NCBI GenBank assembly: GCA_003096535.1
Contig: QEKJ01000010.1
Coordinates: forward strand, 1 to 64,000
Length of the DNA stretch: 64,000 bases
DNA from: Agathobaculum butyriciproducens
GTDB taxonomy: Bacteria; Bacillota; Clostridia; Oscillospirales; Butyricicoccaceae
Direction of reading: 5' to 3'
Shown here: positions 25,876 through 34,770 of the stretch, in pieces
Layout: every line of letters starts with the position of its first letter
Numbering within the stretch: position 1 is the stretch's first letter
Notes under the pieces: model-generated
The model's database searches: none
What the model was told of the DNA's origin: nothing
What the model saw: the letters and a program-made list of their open reading frames with translations, nothing else
Position numbers and translations under genes: made by a program

Positions 25876-26044
25876 TTAAGGCAACACCGCACAATTAAAG
25901 CGGCGGTGCTTTGCGGAAATTTTGTGTCCTGACTTTGTTGCAGTTTCACGGTAATACATCAAGTATTACCGCAAAACTGTGCCTCGTCAGTACGCAAAAT
26001 TTACTCGCAAATCACTCTTGTTCAATTATGCGGTATTGCCTTAA
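25876..26044. mobile_element. MITE-like element with terminal inverted repeats
   Basis: 169 bp beginning TTAAGGCAACACCGCACAAT and ending with the near-complement (ATTATGCGGTATTGCCTTAA), with about three mismatches over 20 bp. The interior has a second inverted pair around GGTAATAC/GTATTACC. No coding capacity. It looks like a non-autonomous transposable element or its foldback derivative. Confidence 0.7.
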
Positions 26045-26045
26045 A

Positions 26046-26296
26046 TCTCTTTTCCTTTGGAAAAACGGTCGGGTCTGACGCTCCAACGTTCCCAATCGTA
26101 CCGCCTCGGGACGGCGGTATTGCCCAAGGAAGATAATGCTGAAATGTACAGCGCACAGGACGAAGGTCCTGTGCGCTGTTTCGGTTCTTTGCTTGCAAAG
26201 CGGATATCAACAAAAGTATCCACAGCCTGTGGATACTTTTGCGGCTGCACATTATATTATAAAAAGGAATCAGCCGGCCGGCTGATTCCTTTTTGC
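26046..26296. other. Intergenic hairpin cluster with bidirectional terminator
   Basis: No gene is visible. Three hairpins: CAGCGCACAGGAC/GTCCTGTGCGCTG (about 26149-26180), AAAAGTATCCACAG/CTGTGGATACTTTT (about 26212-26240), and a perfect 17-bp palindrome AAAAAGGAATCAGCCGG and its complement (26261-26294), which can terminate both strands and serves the DUF5662 gene. Confidence 0.75.
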
Positions 26297-26827
26297 TCAA
26301 TATCCCGTTTTAAGCAGCTTTCGTGCAGCCGCAAACGCCCTTTCCTCGCCCTCGTCGCGCAGAATACGCAGCAGGGATTCCAGTGCGGCGGCGGTATCCG
26401 GATGGATGATATAGTGATCGACCGAGTGTGCATAGTAATCATACGGATCGCTGTCGCGGTAGGCAGCACCGCGATAGGTCTTGCTGGCGGCTACGCGGTC
26501 GCAGAACATCTCTATTACATATTGAATGGGCATTTTCATGCCGCACATACCGGAGCCGTCGGCGGCGTAGTCGATCCAGTACTCCAGATGATGCTTATTC
26601 CGGCCCTTATGATGCAGCCATGCCGCGCTGTAGCCCTTTTCGCGGCGTTCGATCTCGTTCGGGCTGCGGTTGCCCTGATAATATTTTGCACCGGCGGAAA
26701 ACTCCACCGGACTGAACTTGCTCAAATCGTGCGTCAGTCCCTGCCAGTATAATCCAACGCGCCAGCAGTGCCGGAGCACCAGAAAACGATGGTGCTGCAC
26801 CGTGCGCAGATGTGAAAGCCATTTCAT
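26297..26827 (-). CDS. DUF5662 family protein
   Basis: 176 residues, soluble, His-rich. Signature stretches: VLRHCWRVGLYWQGLTHDLSKFSP, KGYSAAWLHHKGRNKHHLEYW and the C-terminal DPYDYYAHSVDHY. The clustered His/Asp (HDLSKF, HHKGRNKHH) suggest an HD-like metal site, but no activity is established to my knowledge. AGGAGGGCGC precedes the ATG and a TAGAAT -10 box is nearby. Single-gene unit. Confidence 0.85.
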   Translation of the reverse strand: MKWLSHLRTVQHHRFLVLRHCWRVGLYWQGLTHDLSKFSPVEFSAGAKYYQGNRSPNEIERREKGYSAAWLHHKGRNKHHLEYWIDYAADGSGMCGMKMPIQYVIEMFCDRVAASKTYRGAAYRDSDPYDYYAHSVDHYIIHPDTAAALESLLRILRDEGEERAFAAARKLLKTGY

Positions 26828-26925
26828 GGCATGCGCCCTCCTTTTTCGGACTGATAGTATTCTACCATGCTGTGCGGAAAAAGAAAAGCAAAAACAATGT
26901 GCAATGTGCCCTCGGGAACTCGCGC

Positions 26926-26954
26926 TTTACGTTTTTCGCGTATTGTGATAAACT
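26926..26954 (+). promoter_or_regulatory. Promoter with long leader before the binding-protein gene
   Basis: TTTACG (26926-26931), 17-bp spacer, TAAACT (26949-26954). This would leave a leader of about 230 nt before ATG 27193. I see no known riboswitch in it. Confidence 0.5.
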
Positions 26955-27192
26955 ATAGCAGTTCAGACAGATACTGCAGCAGGTGCACGCATACAGCACG
27001 CAAATACCATTATCAGGTTCATTTGCCATGCGGCAGCATACCCGCGTAAAATTTCCGCGCTCTTTACGCGCTGTACACGCTGCTTTTGCTGCACTATTTA
27101 TATGAATGGAAAAAGAAAATTCCGTGTATATGGGAAAATATATAGAATCGGATGAATTTGTTTACATACTATCGGGAGAAAAAGAGGAAACT

Positions 27193-28617
27193 ATGAAGGC
27201 ATACAAGCGGTTGATCGCCGGAACGGCGGCTGCGGTCATGCTGGCGCTGACATGCGGCGGCTGCGGTGCGGAAAAGGAGCCGGTGACGATCACAATCTGG
27301 AACTACTATAACGGTGAGCAGCTCGAAGCATTCAACCGGATGGTGCAGAATTTCAACGATACGGTCGGCAAAGAGCAGGGGATCACGGTGGAAAGCTCCA
27401 GTCAGGGCAGTGTAAATGATCTGGAGACTAACGTGCTGAACGCCGCGGAAGGCAAGGTCGGTGCGGAAGAGCTGCCGAATATCTTCTCCGGCTATGCGGA
27501 TACCGCGTATGCGCTCGATCAGCAGGGCATGGTCGTGGACCTGAACGACTACCTGACCGAAAGCGAAAAAAGCGAGTACATCGAAGGCTATCTCACCGAG
27601 GGCGACTTTGACGGTGATGGCAGCATCAAGATTTTCCCGACCGCAAAGGCCACCGAGGTGCTCTATCTGAACGATACCGACTGGCAGGCGTTTTCGCAGG
27701 CGACCGGCACGACCTATGACGATCTTGCGACGGTTGAGGGATTGACCGCAGCAGCCGAGAAATACTATAACTGGACGGACGCGCAGACCGAAGCGCCGGA
27801 TGACGGCCGTGCTCTGTTTGGCAGAGATGCGATGGCAAACTATCTGCTCATCGGTGCAAAGGAGCTTGGCTGCACGATTTTTGACGTGCAGAACGGCAAA
27901 ATGACGCTTGATTTTGATAAAAATGTTATCCGTAAGCTGTGGGACAACTACTATGTGCCGTTTATCAAGGGCTATTTTGAGGCAACCGGCCATTTCCGCA
28001 GCGATGACATCAAAACCGGTACGATCCTGTCCTATGTCGGCTCCAGCTCGAGCGCGACCTTCTTTCCGGACAGCGTAATGACCAGTGATGACGACAGCCA
28101 TTCGATCGAGCTGAAAGTGCTGCCGAATCCGCATTTTGCGGGCTGTGAACCGGTTTCGGTGCAGCAGGGTGCGGGCATGGTTGTAACCAAGGGCGATGAG
28201 GCAGAGATCAAGGCGAGCGTAACCTTCCTCAAGTATTTCACCGCACCGGAGAACAACATTCAGTTCTCGATCGGCTCAGGTTATCTGCCGGTCACCCAGG
28301 AAGCGAATAAAGAAGAAATGCTGGCTGACAGCGAGGTTGCTATGACACCCGAGGTCAAGTCCGTTCTGCAGATGGCGGTCAAGACGGTAAACGAGAATAA
28401 GCTGTACACCACCCGTGCCTTCGAGGGCAGCAAGAACGCGCGCAAGGTGCTGGAATACGCGATGAGTGATCTTGCTGTGGCAGACCGCGACACGGTGGAG
28501 CAGCGCATTGCAGCCGGGCAGAGCGCGGAGCAGGCCGAGGTGGAATTCCTGACAGATGCATATTTTGACAGCTGGTATCGGGATACGCTGGCGCAGCTTC
28601 AGGCATACGAAGGATAA
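27193..28617 (+). CDS. Solute-binding lipoprotein (family 1 ABC type)
   Basis: 474 residues. Lipoprotein signal peptide MKAYKRLIAGTAAAVMLALT followed by CGGC (lipobox cysteine), then a family 1 extracellular solute-binding fold starting VTITIWNYYNGEQLEAFNRM. ATG 27193 is chosen because the signal peptide begins there and GAGGAAA precedes it; the upstream in-frame extension is not signal-like. No ABC permease or ATPase genes adjoin. The next gene, 42 bp on, is a transmembrane GGDEF-EAL protein, suggesting this lipoprotein may sense a ligand for it rather than feed a transporter. Confidence 0.88.
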   Translation: MKAYKRLIAGTAAAVMLALTCGGCGAEKEPVTITIWNYYNGEQLEAFNRMVQNFNDTVGKEQGITVESSSQGSVNDLETNVLNAAEGKVGAEELPNIFSGYADTAYALDQQGMVVDLNDYLTESEKSEYIEGYLTEGDFDGDGSIKIFPTAKATEVLYLNDTDWQAFSQATGTTYDDLATVEGLTAAAEKYYNWTDAQTEAPDDGRALFGRDAMANYLLIGAKELGCTIFDVQNGKMTLDFDKNVIRKLWDNYYVPFIKGYFEATGHFRSDDIKTGTILSYVGSSSSATFFPDSVMTSDDDSHSIELKVLPNPHFAGCEPVSVQQGAGMVVTKGDEAEIKASVTFLKYFTAPENNIQFSIGSGYLPVTQEANKEEMLADSEVAMTPEVKSVLQMAVKTVNENKLYTTRAFEGSKNARKVLEYAMSDLAVADRDTVEQRIAAGQSAEQAEVEFLTDAYFDSWYRDTLAQLQAYEG

Positions 28618-28659
28618 GAGAAACAGCTCGAGAGATCAGGTTTGAACAGGCGGTGCGGT

Positions 28660-31653
28660 ATGAAGGCTCGAAGTAAGCCAACAGAAAAACGGGAAAGATC
28701 GGTCTTTTCCACTATATTTATATCGGTACTGGTCATTCTGGCGGTCGAGGTCACACTGCTGATCGGCTCCATCGCGGTAAGCCGCGTGCCGCAGCAGCTG
28801 GACCGGAATGCGGAGGATATTTTAGCCAAACAGGTTGAGAACCGCAGCAGATATCTGGAGGATTTTCTCGTGCAGGCGCAGAATCTCGGCGATATGCCGA
28901 ATCGGATCAACGAGAAGACCGAAGCGCTGCTGACCTCCGGTCAAATCTCAAAGGATACGCTGGGACAGAGCAGCGCTTCGAGCGAGCCGCTGCTTGAAGC
29001 GATTGCGGATGATTTGGTGACGCAGCTGCGCAGCTCGTCGGTGACGGGCGTATTCGTGGTGCTCAATACATGCGATCTGGATGCCCGCAAGACCAATGGG
29101 CGTCTGCCGGGCATTTATCTGCGCGATCTGGACCCGGATGCGGCGGCTTCCGAGCGCAACGAGGATCTGATGCTGTCGTTTGCACCGGCAGGAATCGTGA
29201 AGTCCATGCGTATTTCGACGGACTCCTGCTGGCAGCCCGCGCTGGACTATGAAGAGCTTGATGATTTTGTGTATCAGCCGTTCATGAACGCCTATCAGGA
29301 CGGCGGCAAGCTGCTGATGGCGCAGTACGGCCGCTGGACGACCTCGCCGTATGTTTTGCCGAGAGACAAGCGGGAAGCAATCGCGTACGCGCAGCCGCTC
29401 ATCCTGCCGGACGGCACGGTGTACGGCGTTGTCGGCGTGGAACTGCTGTGCAGCTATCTGGAGGAGCAGCTGCCGCTGACCGAGCTGCAGAATGACGGCA
29501 CCGGCGCATACCTGCTCGCCGTAATGACTGATGAAAAGCCGGTCGGCAGCATTCCGCTGCAGCCGGTGACGTTTTCCACGCAGGATCGTTCGCTGAAAAG
29601 CGCGCAGAGCATTGTCATGCAGGACAGCAGTGCTGCCGGCACCATTGTCGTCAATAAGACAAAATACTTCGCCTGTGCGGAACCGCTGACGCTGTACGAC
29701 CGCAACGCACCATTTTCGAATGAGCACTGGCTGCTGCTCGGCATTGTGCCCAACAGCACGCTGTATAAAATCTCCAACGATATGCAGAGTCTGCTGCTGG
29801 TAGCAGTCGTGCTGACGCTGGGTGTTGGTCTGGTATGCAGCTATCTGGTCAGCCGCGGACTGGCGCATCCGATCCGGCAGCTGTCCGACGAGGTAGCTGC
29901 TATACAGGATAAGAGAACGGAAATCCCAAAGCTCTCGCGCACCGGCATCCGCGAGATAGACGGCTTTTCCACCGCAATCACCCAGCTCAGTCAGGATATT
30001 CTGGATACCTCCACGAAATTCCTGCGTATTATGGACATGGCAAGTATTGAACTCGGCGGCTATGAAATCCGTGAGGATAGCGATAAAGTATTCGTGACCG
30101 ACAACTTTTTCTCCATGCTCGGCATGCAGGACGCCAACCCGAATGATGTGACGCGGGAGCGGTTTGAGATGCTGATGGAGGAGCTGGTGCTGCAGAAGGA
30201 GAGCTTCAGTCTGCAGGATGGCGGCCGTGTGTTCACCATTCCGCAAAAGGACGGCAGCGAGCGGTTTGTCATGCTGCGCATCACCGGCGAGGACGAGGTG
30301 CAGGTCGGTCTGGTCGAGGATGTGACTGCAGCGACACTTGAGCGCCGCCGCATCGAGCATGAGCGCGATTACGATGTGCTGACCGGTCTGTACAACCGCC
30401 GTGCCTTTGATGCACGGGCGAAAAAACTGTTCCGTATGCCGGAAAAGCTGGGGCATGCTGCACTGCTGATGATGGATATGGATAACCTCAAGCATATCAA
30501 CGACACATTCGGTCATGACTGGGGCGACCGATATATCAATCTGGCGGGTCAGTGCTTTGCACAGACGCTGCCCCAGAATACCATTTGCGCCCGTATGTCG
30601 GGAGATGAATTCATTGTGCTGTTCTATGGCTACGACAGACGGGACGAAATCCGTCAGGTGCTGAACAGGCTTTCCAAAGCAATGAAGGAGCGCACGGCGC
30701 TTCTGCCAAACGGCGACACCATGCGCATCAGCATTTCCGGCGGTATCGCGTGGTATCCGGAGAACGGCAGGGATCTGGCTACGCTTAAAAAGTATGCGGA
30801 TTTTGCCATGTATCAGGTGAAGCATGAGTCCAAGGGCGAAATGGGTGAATTTGATATCGGCGCCTATAATCAGGAGGTCTACGCAGCACAGCTGCGCAGG
30901 GAATTTCTGCAGATGCTGCGTGAGAACAGCGCAGACTACCATTTCCAGCCGATTTTCTCGGCGCATACCGGCAGGGTGGCGGCGTATGAGGCGCTGATGC
31001 GTGTGAAAATGCAGCTTCTGAATTCGCCGCTGACCGTGATGAAACTGGCACGCGAGATGGACAAGCTGTACGAGGTTGAGCGGCTGACCGCCTTCAAGGC
31101 GACATCCACGTTTGTGATGATGCAGAACAGGGGGCAGCTGCATAGGAACACCAAACTGTTTCTCAACTCGATTGCCAGCAGCAGCCTGACGGATGAGGAT
31201 GTTGCGGAATTTAAGGCGCAGTTTGCCGAGCTGCTGAATAATCTGGTCATCGAGATCACCGAGGAAGAGGAGATCGACCGCGAGGCGCTGGAGCGCAAGC
31301 GCAGAGCAATGGGCGATCAGGGCGCGCTCGCGCTGGATGACTGGGGCAGCGGCTACAGCAACAGCAACAGTCTGCTCGAGCTGTCGCCGGACTATATCAA
31401 GGTGGATATCACCATTATCTGCGATATTGATACCGATGCGGATAAGCAGCAGCTGGTCAAGGATATTGTGGAATACGCACACGGGCGCGGCATGAAGATC
31501 GTTGCCGAGGGCATCGAGACCGAAGCCGAGCTGCGCAAGGTTATTGAACTGGGCGTTGATCTGCTGCAGGGATATTTTCTGGCGAAGCCGGCGGCGTCTC
31601 CGAGTGAGATCGCGCCGCAGGCGCTGAGCGTGATTCGGTGGATGAATCGGTGA
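28660..31653 (+). CDS. Transmembrane sensor GGDEF-EAL protein (c-di-GMP metabolism)
   Basis: About 997 residues. TM1 (about 17-40), extracytoplasmic sensor of dCache type (about 40-365), TM2 (about 375-398; LLLVAVVLTLGVGLVCSYLVS), HAMP-like linker, PAS-like segment (about 455-560), GGDEF domain (about 575-730) and EAL domain (about 745-990). The diguanylate-cyclase signature reads SGDEF, a permitted variant. The phosphodiesterase domain has EALMR, LVIEITEEEE, LDDWGSGYSN, KVD and AEGIETEAEL/QGYF, with DDW in place of the usual DDF. Both activities could exist. It follows the binding lipoprotein and has no terminator between. Confidence 0.92.
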   Translation: MKARSKPTEKRERSVFSTIFISVLVILAVEVTLLIGSIAVSRVPQQLDRNAEDILAKQVENRSRYLEDFLVQAQNLGDMPNRINEKTEALLTSGQISKDTLGQSSASSEPLLEAIADDLVTQLRSSSVTGVFVVLNTCDLDARKTNGRLPGIYLRDLDPDAAASERNEDLMLSFAPAGIVKSMRISTDSCWQPALDYEELDDFVYQPFMNAYQDGGKLLMAQYGRWTTSPYVLPRDKREAIAYAQPLILPDGTVYGVVGVELLCSYLEEQLPLTELQNDGTGAYLLAVMTDEKPVGSIPLQPVTFSTQDRSLKSAQSIVMQDSSAAGTIVVNKTKYFACAEPLTLYDRNAPFSNEHWLLLGIVPNSTLYKISNDMQSLLLVAVVLTLGVGLVCSYLVSRGLAHPIRQLSDEVAAIQDKRTEIPKLSRTGIREIDGFSTAITQLSQDILDTSTKFLRIMDMASIELGGYEIREDSDKVFVTDNFFSMLGMQDANPNDVTRERFEMLMEELVLQKESFSLQDGGRVFTIPQKDGSERFVMLRITGEDEVQVGLVEDVTAATLERRRIEHERDYDVLTGLYNRRAFDARAKKLFRMPEKLGHAALLMMDMDNLKHINDTFGHDWGDRYINLAGQCFAQTLPQNTICARMSGDEFIVLFYGYDRRDEIRQVLNRLSKAMKERTALLPNGDTMRISISGGIAWYPENGRDLATLKKYADFAMYQVKHESKGEMGEFDIGAYNQEVYAAQLRREFLQMLRENSADYHFQPIFSAHTGRVAAYEALMRVKMQLLNSPLTVMKLAREMDKLYEVERLTAFKATSTFVMMQNRGQLHRNTKLFLNSIASSSLTDEDVAEFKAQFAELLNNLVIEITEEEEIDREALERKRRAMGDQGALALDDWGSGYSNSNSLLELSPDYIKVDITIICDIDTDADKQQLVKDIVEYAHGRGMKIVAEGIETEAELRKVIELGVDLLQGYFLAKPAASPSEIAPQALSVIRWMNR

Positions 31654-31736
31654 GCGAGAGAAGCTGCGGTTTCTATCCGCAATGCCCGATGATGCAACCG
31701 GAACGAAAAAATCTTTACAATATGAAAAGTTTCCTC

Positions 31737-31765
31737 TTGACAAAAGAGCCGATATAGGATAGAAT
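31737..31765 (+). promoter_or_regulatory. Promoter of the ylxM-ffh operon
   Basis: TTGACA (31737-31742), 17-bp spacer, TAGAAT (31760-31765). A TGTAAAG-N8-CTTTACA inverted repeat (31778-31799) covers the start region just before ylxM. Confidence 0.85.
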
Positions 31766-31818
31766 AATCACGTTCGATGTAAAGGTAAAACACTTTACAC
31801 TTCGCAGGGAGGATCACC

Positions 31819-32190
31819 ATGAAGGCAACACCGCTTGAAATGAGCCTGCTGTTTGACTTCTACGGCGAGACCCTCACCGAGAAGCAGCGCGAGCTGTTTG
31901 ATCTGTATTACAATGAAGATCTTTCGCTTTCCGAGATCGCCGAGCACGCCGGCATCACCCGTCAGGGTGTGCGCGACAGCATCAAGCGAGCGGAGCACGC
32001 CCTTCATGAGATGGAGGACAAGCTCGGTCTGGTGGCCCGATACGGCGACACCGAGCGGTGCGCAGAGGAACTTCAGCACGAGGTTGAGCAGCTGCATGAA
32101 TTGAACGCCGCACAACTGCACAGTGCCGAGGCGGACGAGATCGTTTCCCGCATGACGGCACTGCTCGAACAGCTCAGGCAGGAGGCTTAA
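31819..32190 (+). CDS. ylxM: YlxM-family SRP-associated HTH protein
   Basis: 123 residues. UPF0122/YlxM motif: LLFDFYGETLTEKQRELFDLYY then LSLSEIAEHAGITRQGVRDSIKRAE, a sigma-like helix-turn-helix. YlxM proteins bind SRP RNA and modulate Ffh in streptococci. The C-terminal half is a charged helix. It ends 1 bp before ffh, indicating tight coupling. A GGGAGG motif precedes the ATG. Confidence 0.92.
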   Translation: MKATPLEMSLLFDFYGETLTEKQRELFDLYYNEDLSLSEIAEHAGITRQGVRDSIKRAEHALHEMEDKLGLVARYGDTERCAEELQHEVEQLHELNAAQLHSAEADEIVSRMTALLEQLRQEA

Positions 32191-32191
32191 C

Positions 32192-33550
32192 ATGGCATTT
32201 GAAGGGCTTACCGAAAAAATTTCATCTGCTTTTAAGCACCTGCGCAGCAAGGGAAGGCTGACCGAGTCCGATATCAAGGACGCAATGAAGGAAATCCGCA
32301 TGGCACTGCTCGAGGCGGACGTCAACTTCAAGGTCGCAAAGGACTTCATCAAGACTGTTACCGAAAAGGCAACGGACGCGGAGATCCTCGAAAGCCTGTC
32401 TCCGACCCAGCAGGTCATCAAGATCGTAAACGAGGAGCTGGTTTCGCTCTTGGGCGGCCAGACCACTCGTTTGACCATATCGCCGAACCCGCCCACCATC
32501 GTGATGATGGCCGGTCTGCAGGGCGCCGGCAAAACCACCAACTGCGCAAAGCTGGCCGCTCTGCTTCGCAAGCAGCAGCAGCGCCGACCGCTGCTCGTAG
32601 CCTGTGACGTTTACCGTCCGGCGGCTATCGAACAGTTAAAGGTAGTTGGCAAGCAGCTTAACATCCCCGTTTTTGACGAAGGTCAGGGCGATCCGGTCGA
32701 GATCGCAAAGCACGGCATCGACTTTGCCCGTAAGAACGGTTATGATCTGGTTTTCCTCGATACCGCAGGCCGCCTGCACATCGACGAAAAGCTGATGGAC
32801 GAGCTGAAAAACATCAAAGCAACGGTCAAGCCCACCGAGATCATCCTTGTGGTGGACGCAATGACCGGTCAGGACGCCGTAACGGTCGCACAGACCTTTG
32901 ACGAGGCTCTCGGCATCGACGGTGTGCTCATGAGCAAGATGGACGGCGACGCACGCGGCGGTGCAGCGCTTTCGGTCAAGGCCGTTACCGGCAAGCCGAT
33001 CAAGTTCATCGGCACGGGCGAGAAGCTCGGCGATATCGAGCCGTTCCACCCGGACCGTATGGCAAGCCGCATCCTCGGCATGGGCGATGTGCTGACGCTG
33101 ATCGAAAAGGCGCAGGAGTCCTTCGATCAGAAGCAGGCAGCCGAAACCGCCAAGAAGATGATGGCCGGCAAGCTGACGCTGACCGATTTTTACGATCAGC
33201 TGCAGAAAATGAAAAACATGGGCTCGATGGAGGAAATGCTCGGCATGCTGCCGGGTGTGGACGCAAAAGCCCTCGCCGGTGCAAAGATCGACGAAAAGCA
33301 GATGGCGCATACCGAAGCCATCATCCAGTCTATGACCCCGAAGGAGAGAGATAATCCCTCCATCATCAACTACTCCCGCAAGAAGCGCATTGCAAACGGC
33401 TGCGGACTGTCGGTCGAGCAGGTCAACAAGCTGCTCAAGCAGTTTGAAGCCATGCAGAAGATGACCAAGCAGCTTACCAGCATGGCACGCAGCAAGGGCA
33501 AAAAGCGCCGCGGCTTCCCGGGACTGGGCAACTTCAAGCTGCCGTTTTAA
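32192..33550 (+). CDS. ffh: Signal recognition particle GTPase Ffh
   Basis: 452 residues. N domain, G domain with G1 GLQGAGKTT, DVYRPAAIEQL, G3 DTAGR, MSKMDGDARGGAALS and the FIGTGE box, then the Met-rich M domain (about 300-440; GSMEEMLGMLPG, MQKMTKQL) that binds SRP RNA and signal peptides. Complete and standard length. Second gene of the operon leading into rpsP. Confidence 0.97.
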   Translation: MAFEGLTEKISSAFKHLRSKGRLTESDIKDAMKEIRMALLEADVNFKVAKDFIKTVTEKATDAEILESLSPTQQVIKIVNEELVSLLGGQTTRLTISPNPPTIVMMAGLQGAGKTTNCAKLAALLRKQQQRRPLLVACDVYRPAAIEQLKVVGKQLNIPVFDEGQGDPVEIAKHGIDFARKNGYDLVFLDTAGRLHIDEKLMDELKNIKATVKPTEIILVVDAMTGQDAVTVAQTFDEALGIDGVLMSKMDGDARGGAALSVKAVTGKPIKFIGTGEKLGDIEPFHPDRMASRILGMGDVLTLIEKAQESFDQKQAAETAKKMMAGKLTLTDFYDQLQKMKNMGSMEEMLGMLPGVDAKALAGAKIDEKQMAHTEAIIQSMTPKERDNPSIINYSRKKRIANGCGLSVEQVNKLLKQFEAMQKMTKQLTSMARSKGKKRRGFPGLGNFKLPF

Positions 33551-33614
33551 TCGCTATTCGTTTGTAAAGTAAATTTACAATAGATAAATTTCTATAACAG
33601 GAGGTGAAATTTCA

Positions 33615-33857
33615 ATGGTAAAGATCAGACTGCGTCGCATGGGCGCTAAGAAGACTCCGTTCTACCGCATCGTTGTCGCTGATTCCCGTTACCCGCGTGA
33701 CGGTCGTTTCATCGAGGAGATCGGCACTTACAATCCGCTGGCAGAGCCGGCTGTTGTCAACGTAAACGCTGACCGCGCTCAGGAGTGGATCAAGAACGGC
33801 GCTCAGCCGACCGATACCGTTCGCGGTATCCTGAAGAAGGCCGGTGTGCTGAATTGA
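33615..33857 (+). CDS. rpsP: Ribosomal protein bS16
   Basis: 80 residues beginning [20 protein letters not shown], with [19 protein letters not shown], both diagnostic of S16. AGGAGGTG lies before the ATG. Part of the conserved ffh-rpsP-khpA-rimM-trmD order. Confidence 0.98.
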   Translation: MVKIRLRRMGAKKTPFYRIVVADSRYPRDGRFIEEIGTYNPLAEPAVVNVNADRAQEWIKNGAQPTDTVRGILKKAGVLN

Positions 33858-33871
33858 GTGAGGTCGTCGAA

Positions 33872-34102
33872 ATGAAAGAGTTACTGACTTATATAGTCGA
33901 AAATCTGGTTTCCGATCCGGCTGCGATTGCCATTACTGAGGAGATCGACGGCGATAACATTACCTACTCGCTGCGTGTAGCACCGGGAGATATGGGTCGC
34001 GTTATCGGTCGCCACGGCCGCATCGCAAAGGAAATCCGCACACTCATGAAAGCGGCAGGCAATCGCGAGAACAAGCGCGTCACAGTTGATATTCTCGACT
34101 GA
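33872..34102 (+). CDS. khpA: KhpA-type KH-domain RNA-binding protein
   Basis: 76 residues starting MKELLTYIVENLV. A single KH domain with GRVIGRHGRIAKEIRTL (the GxxG loop reads GRHG). KhpA pairs with KhpB to bind many RNAs and influences cell division and envelope growth in streptococci. It lies 14 bp after rpsP. A 668-bp non-coding gap, very long for this operon, separates it from rimM. An imperfect hairpin with a short T run (about 34146-34179) may terminate some transcripts. Confidence 0.93.
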   Translation: MKELLTYIVENLVSDPAAIAITEEIDGDNITYSLRVAPGDMGRVIGRHGRIAKEIRTLMKAAGNRENKRVTVDILD

Positions 34103-34214
34103 GCCTGCGCGGATCGCGCCGAAGTGTTAATCACTTCAACTTGAATGAAGAGCCGGTGCCGTCAGGCGCTGGCTTTTTCCGAAAATCGCCGCAGCGCGGC
34201 GATTTTTTGTTTTT

Positions 34215-34680
34215 ATCTGCACCGATCCAGCGGGGGGTACGAACTGCGTAAGCGTGTTCGTCCCTAACAGGCGGGGTGTTTTTCGCTGAACCTCAGCGGG
34301 GAGTGGCGCCGCCTGCGGGCGGCGAGGACGCTGCGGCTGCGCGCCGCGGGCGCACAAGAGGGTAGACAACCTGCGGTTTTCCACCCTCTTGTGAATCTCC
34401 CCTTTTCCCTTAGAGGGCACGGCGAAATTTGCAGAGTCGAGACTTGCAAAGGAGCGGCAGAGGATTTTTCCTTCCGTGTCTTTCTCAACCGTTTTGCAGT
34501 GCCAGATACCGGACTGCTACACAGGCGGGTTAATCAGCGCTGGGTGCGGCATAACAGTGCCGCACAAACTCTTAACGTGTTGTGTTGGAAGGCACCTACG
34601 CAGTTCAGTGGTGGTGAATGCCTAAATTCGCAGGTGCCGTGCGTAGTAACGGGCTAAAGAATTGCGCGCCCCGTCCGCAG
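34215..34680. repeat. Large non-coding foldback repeat, copy B (one arm plus core)
   Basis: Homologous to copies A and C: TTTTTCGCTGAACCTCAGCGGGG, the GAGGGTAG...CTACCCTCTT-type hairpin flanking GACAACCTGCGGTTTT, GACTGCTACACA and the GTGCGGCATAACAGTGCCGCAC hairpin in the same order. The centre, around 34610, pairs GGCACCTACG with CGCAGGTGCC, after which the right arm is almost absent. It sits inside the khpA-rimM interval. The rest of 34103-34770 has no gene. Confidence 0.75.
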
Positions 34681-34770
34681 ACGGTGAAATCCCCGACAGA
34701 TAAACGAATCACCATCAATATCAAACATCGCAGGAATAAAAACGCTCACAGGCAGGAGGAAAGAACGAAT

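Noticed and set aside
26955..27070. TPP riboswitch on the minus strand (GAACCTGATAATGGTA resembles the THI box)
   Set aside because: The CTGAGA half and the surrounding stems are missing, and the gene it would control (DUF5662) is not thiamine-related. Chance resemblance.
34264..34488. Small ORFs inside the foldback repeats (also near 6439-6738 and 50259-50803)
   Set aside because: They read through inverted GC-rich arms in several frames and differ between copies; by-products of the repeat rather than genes.
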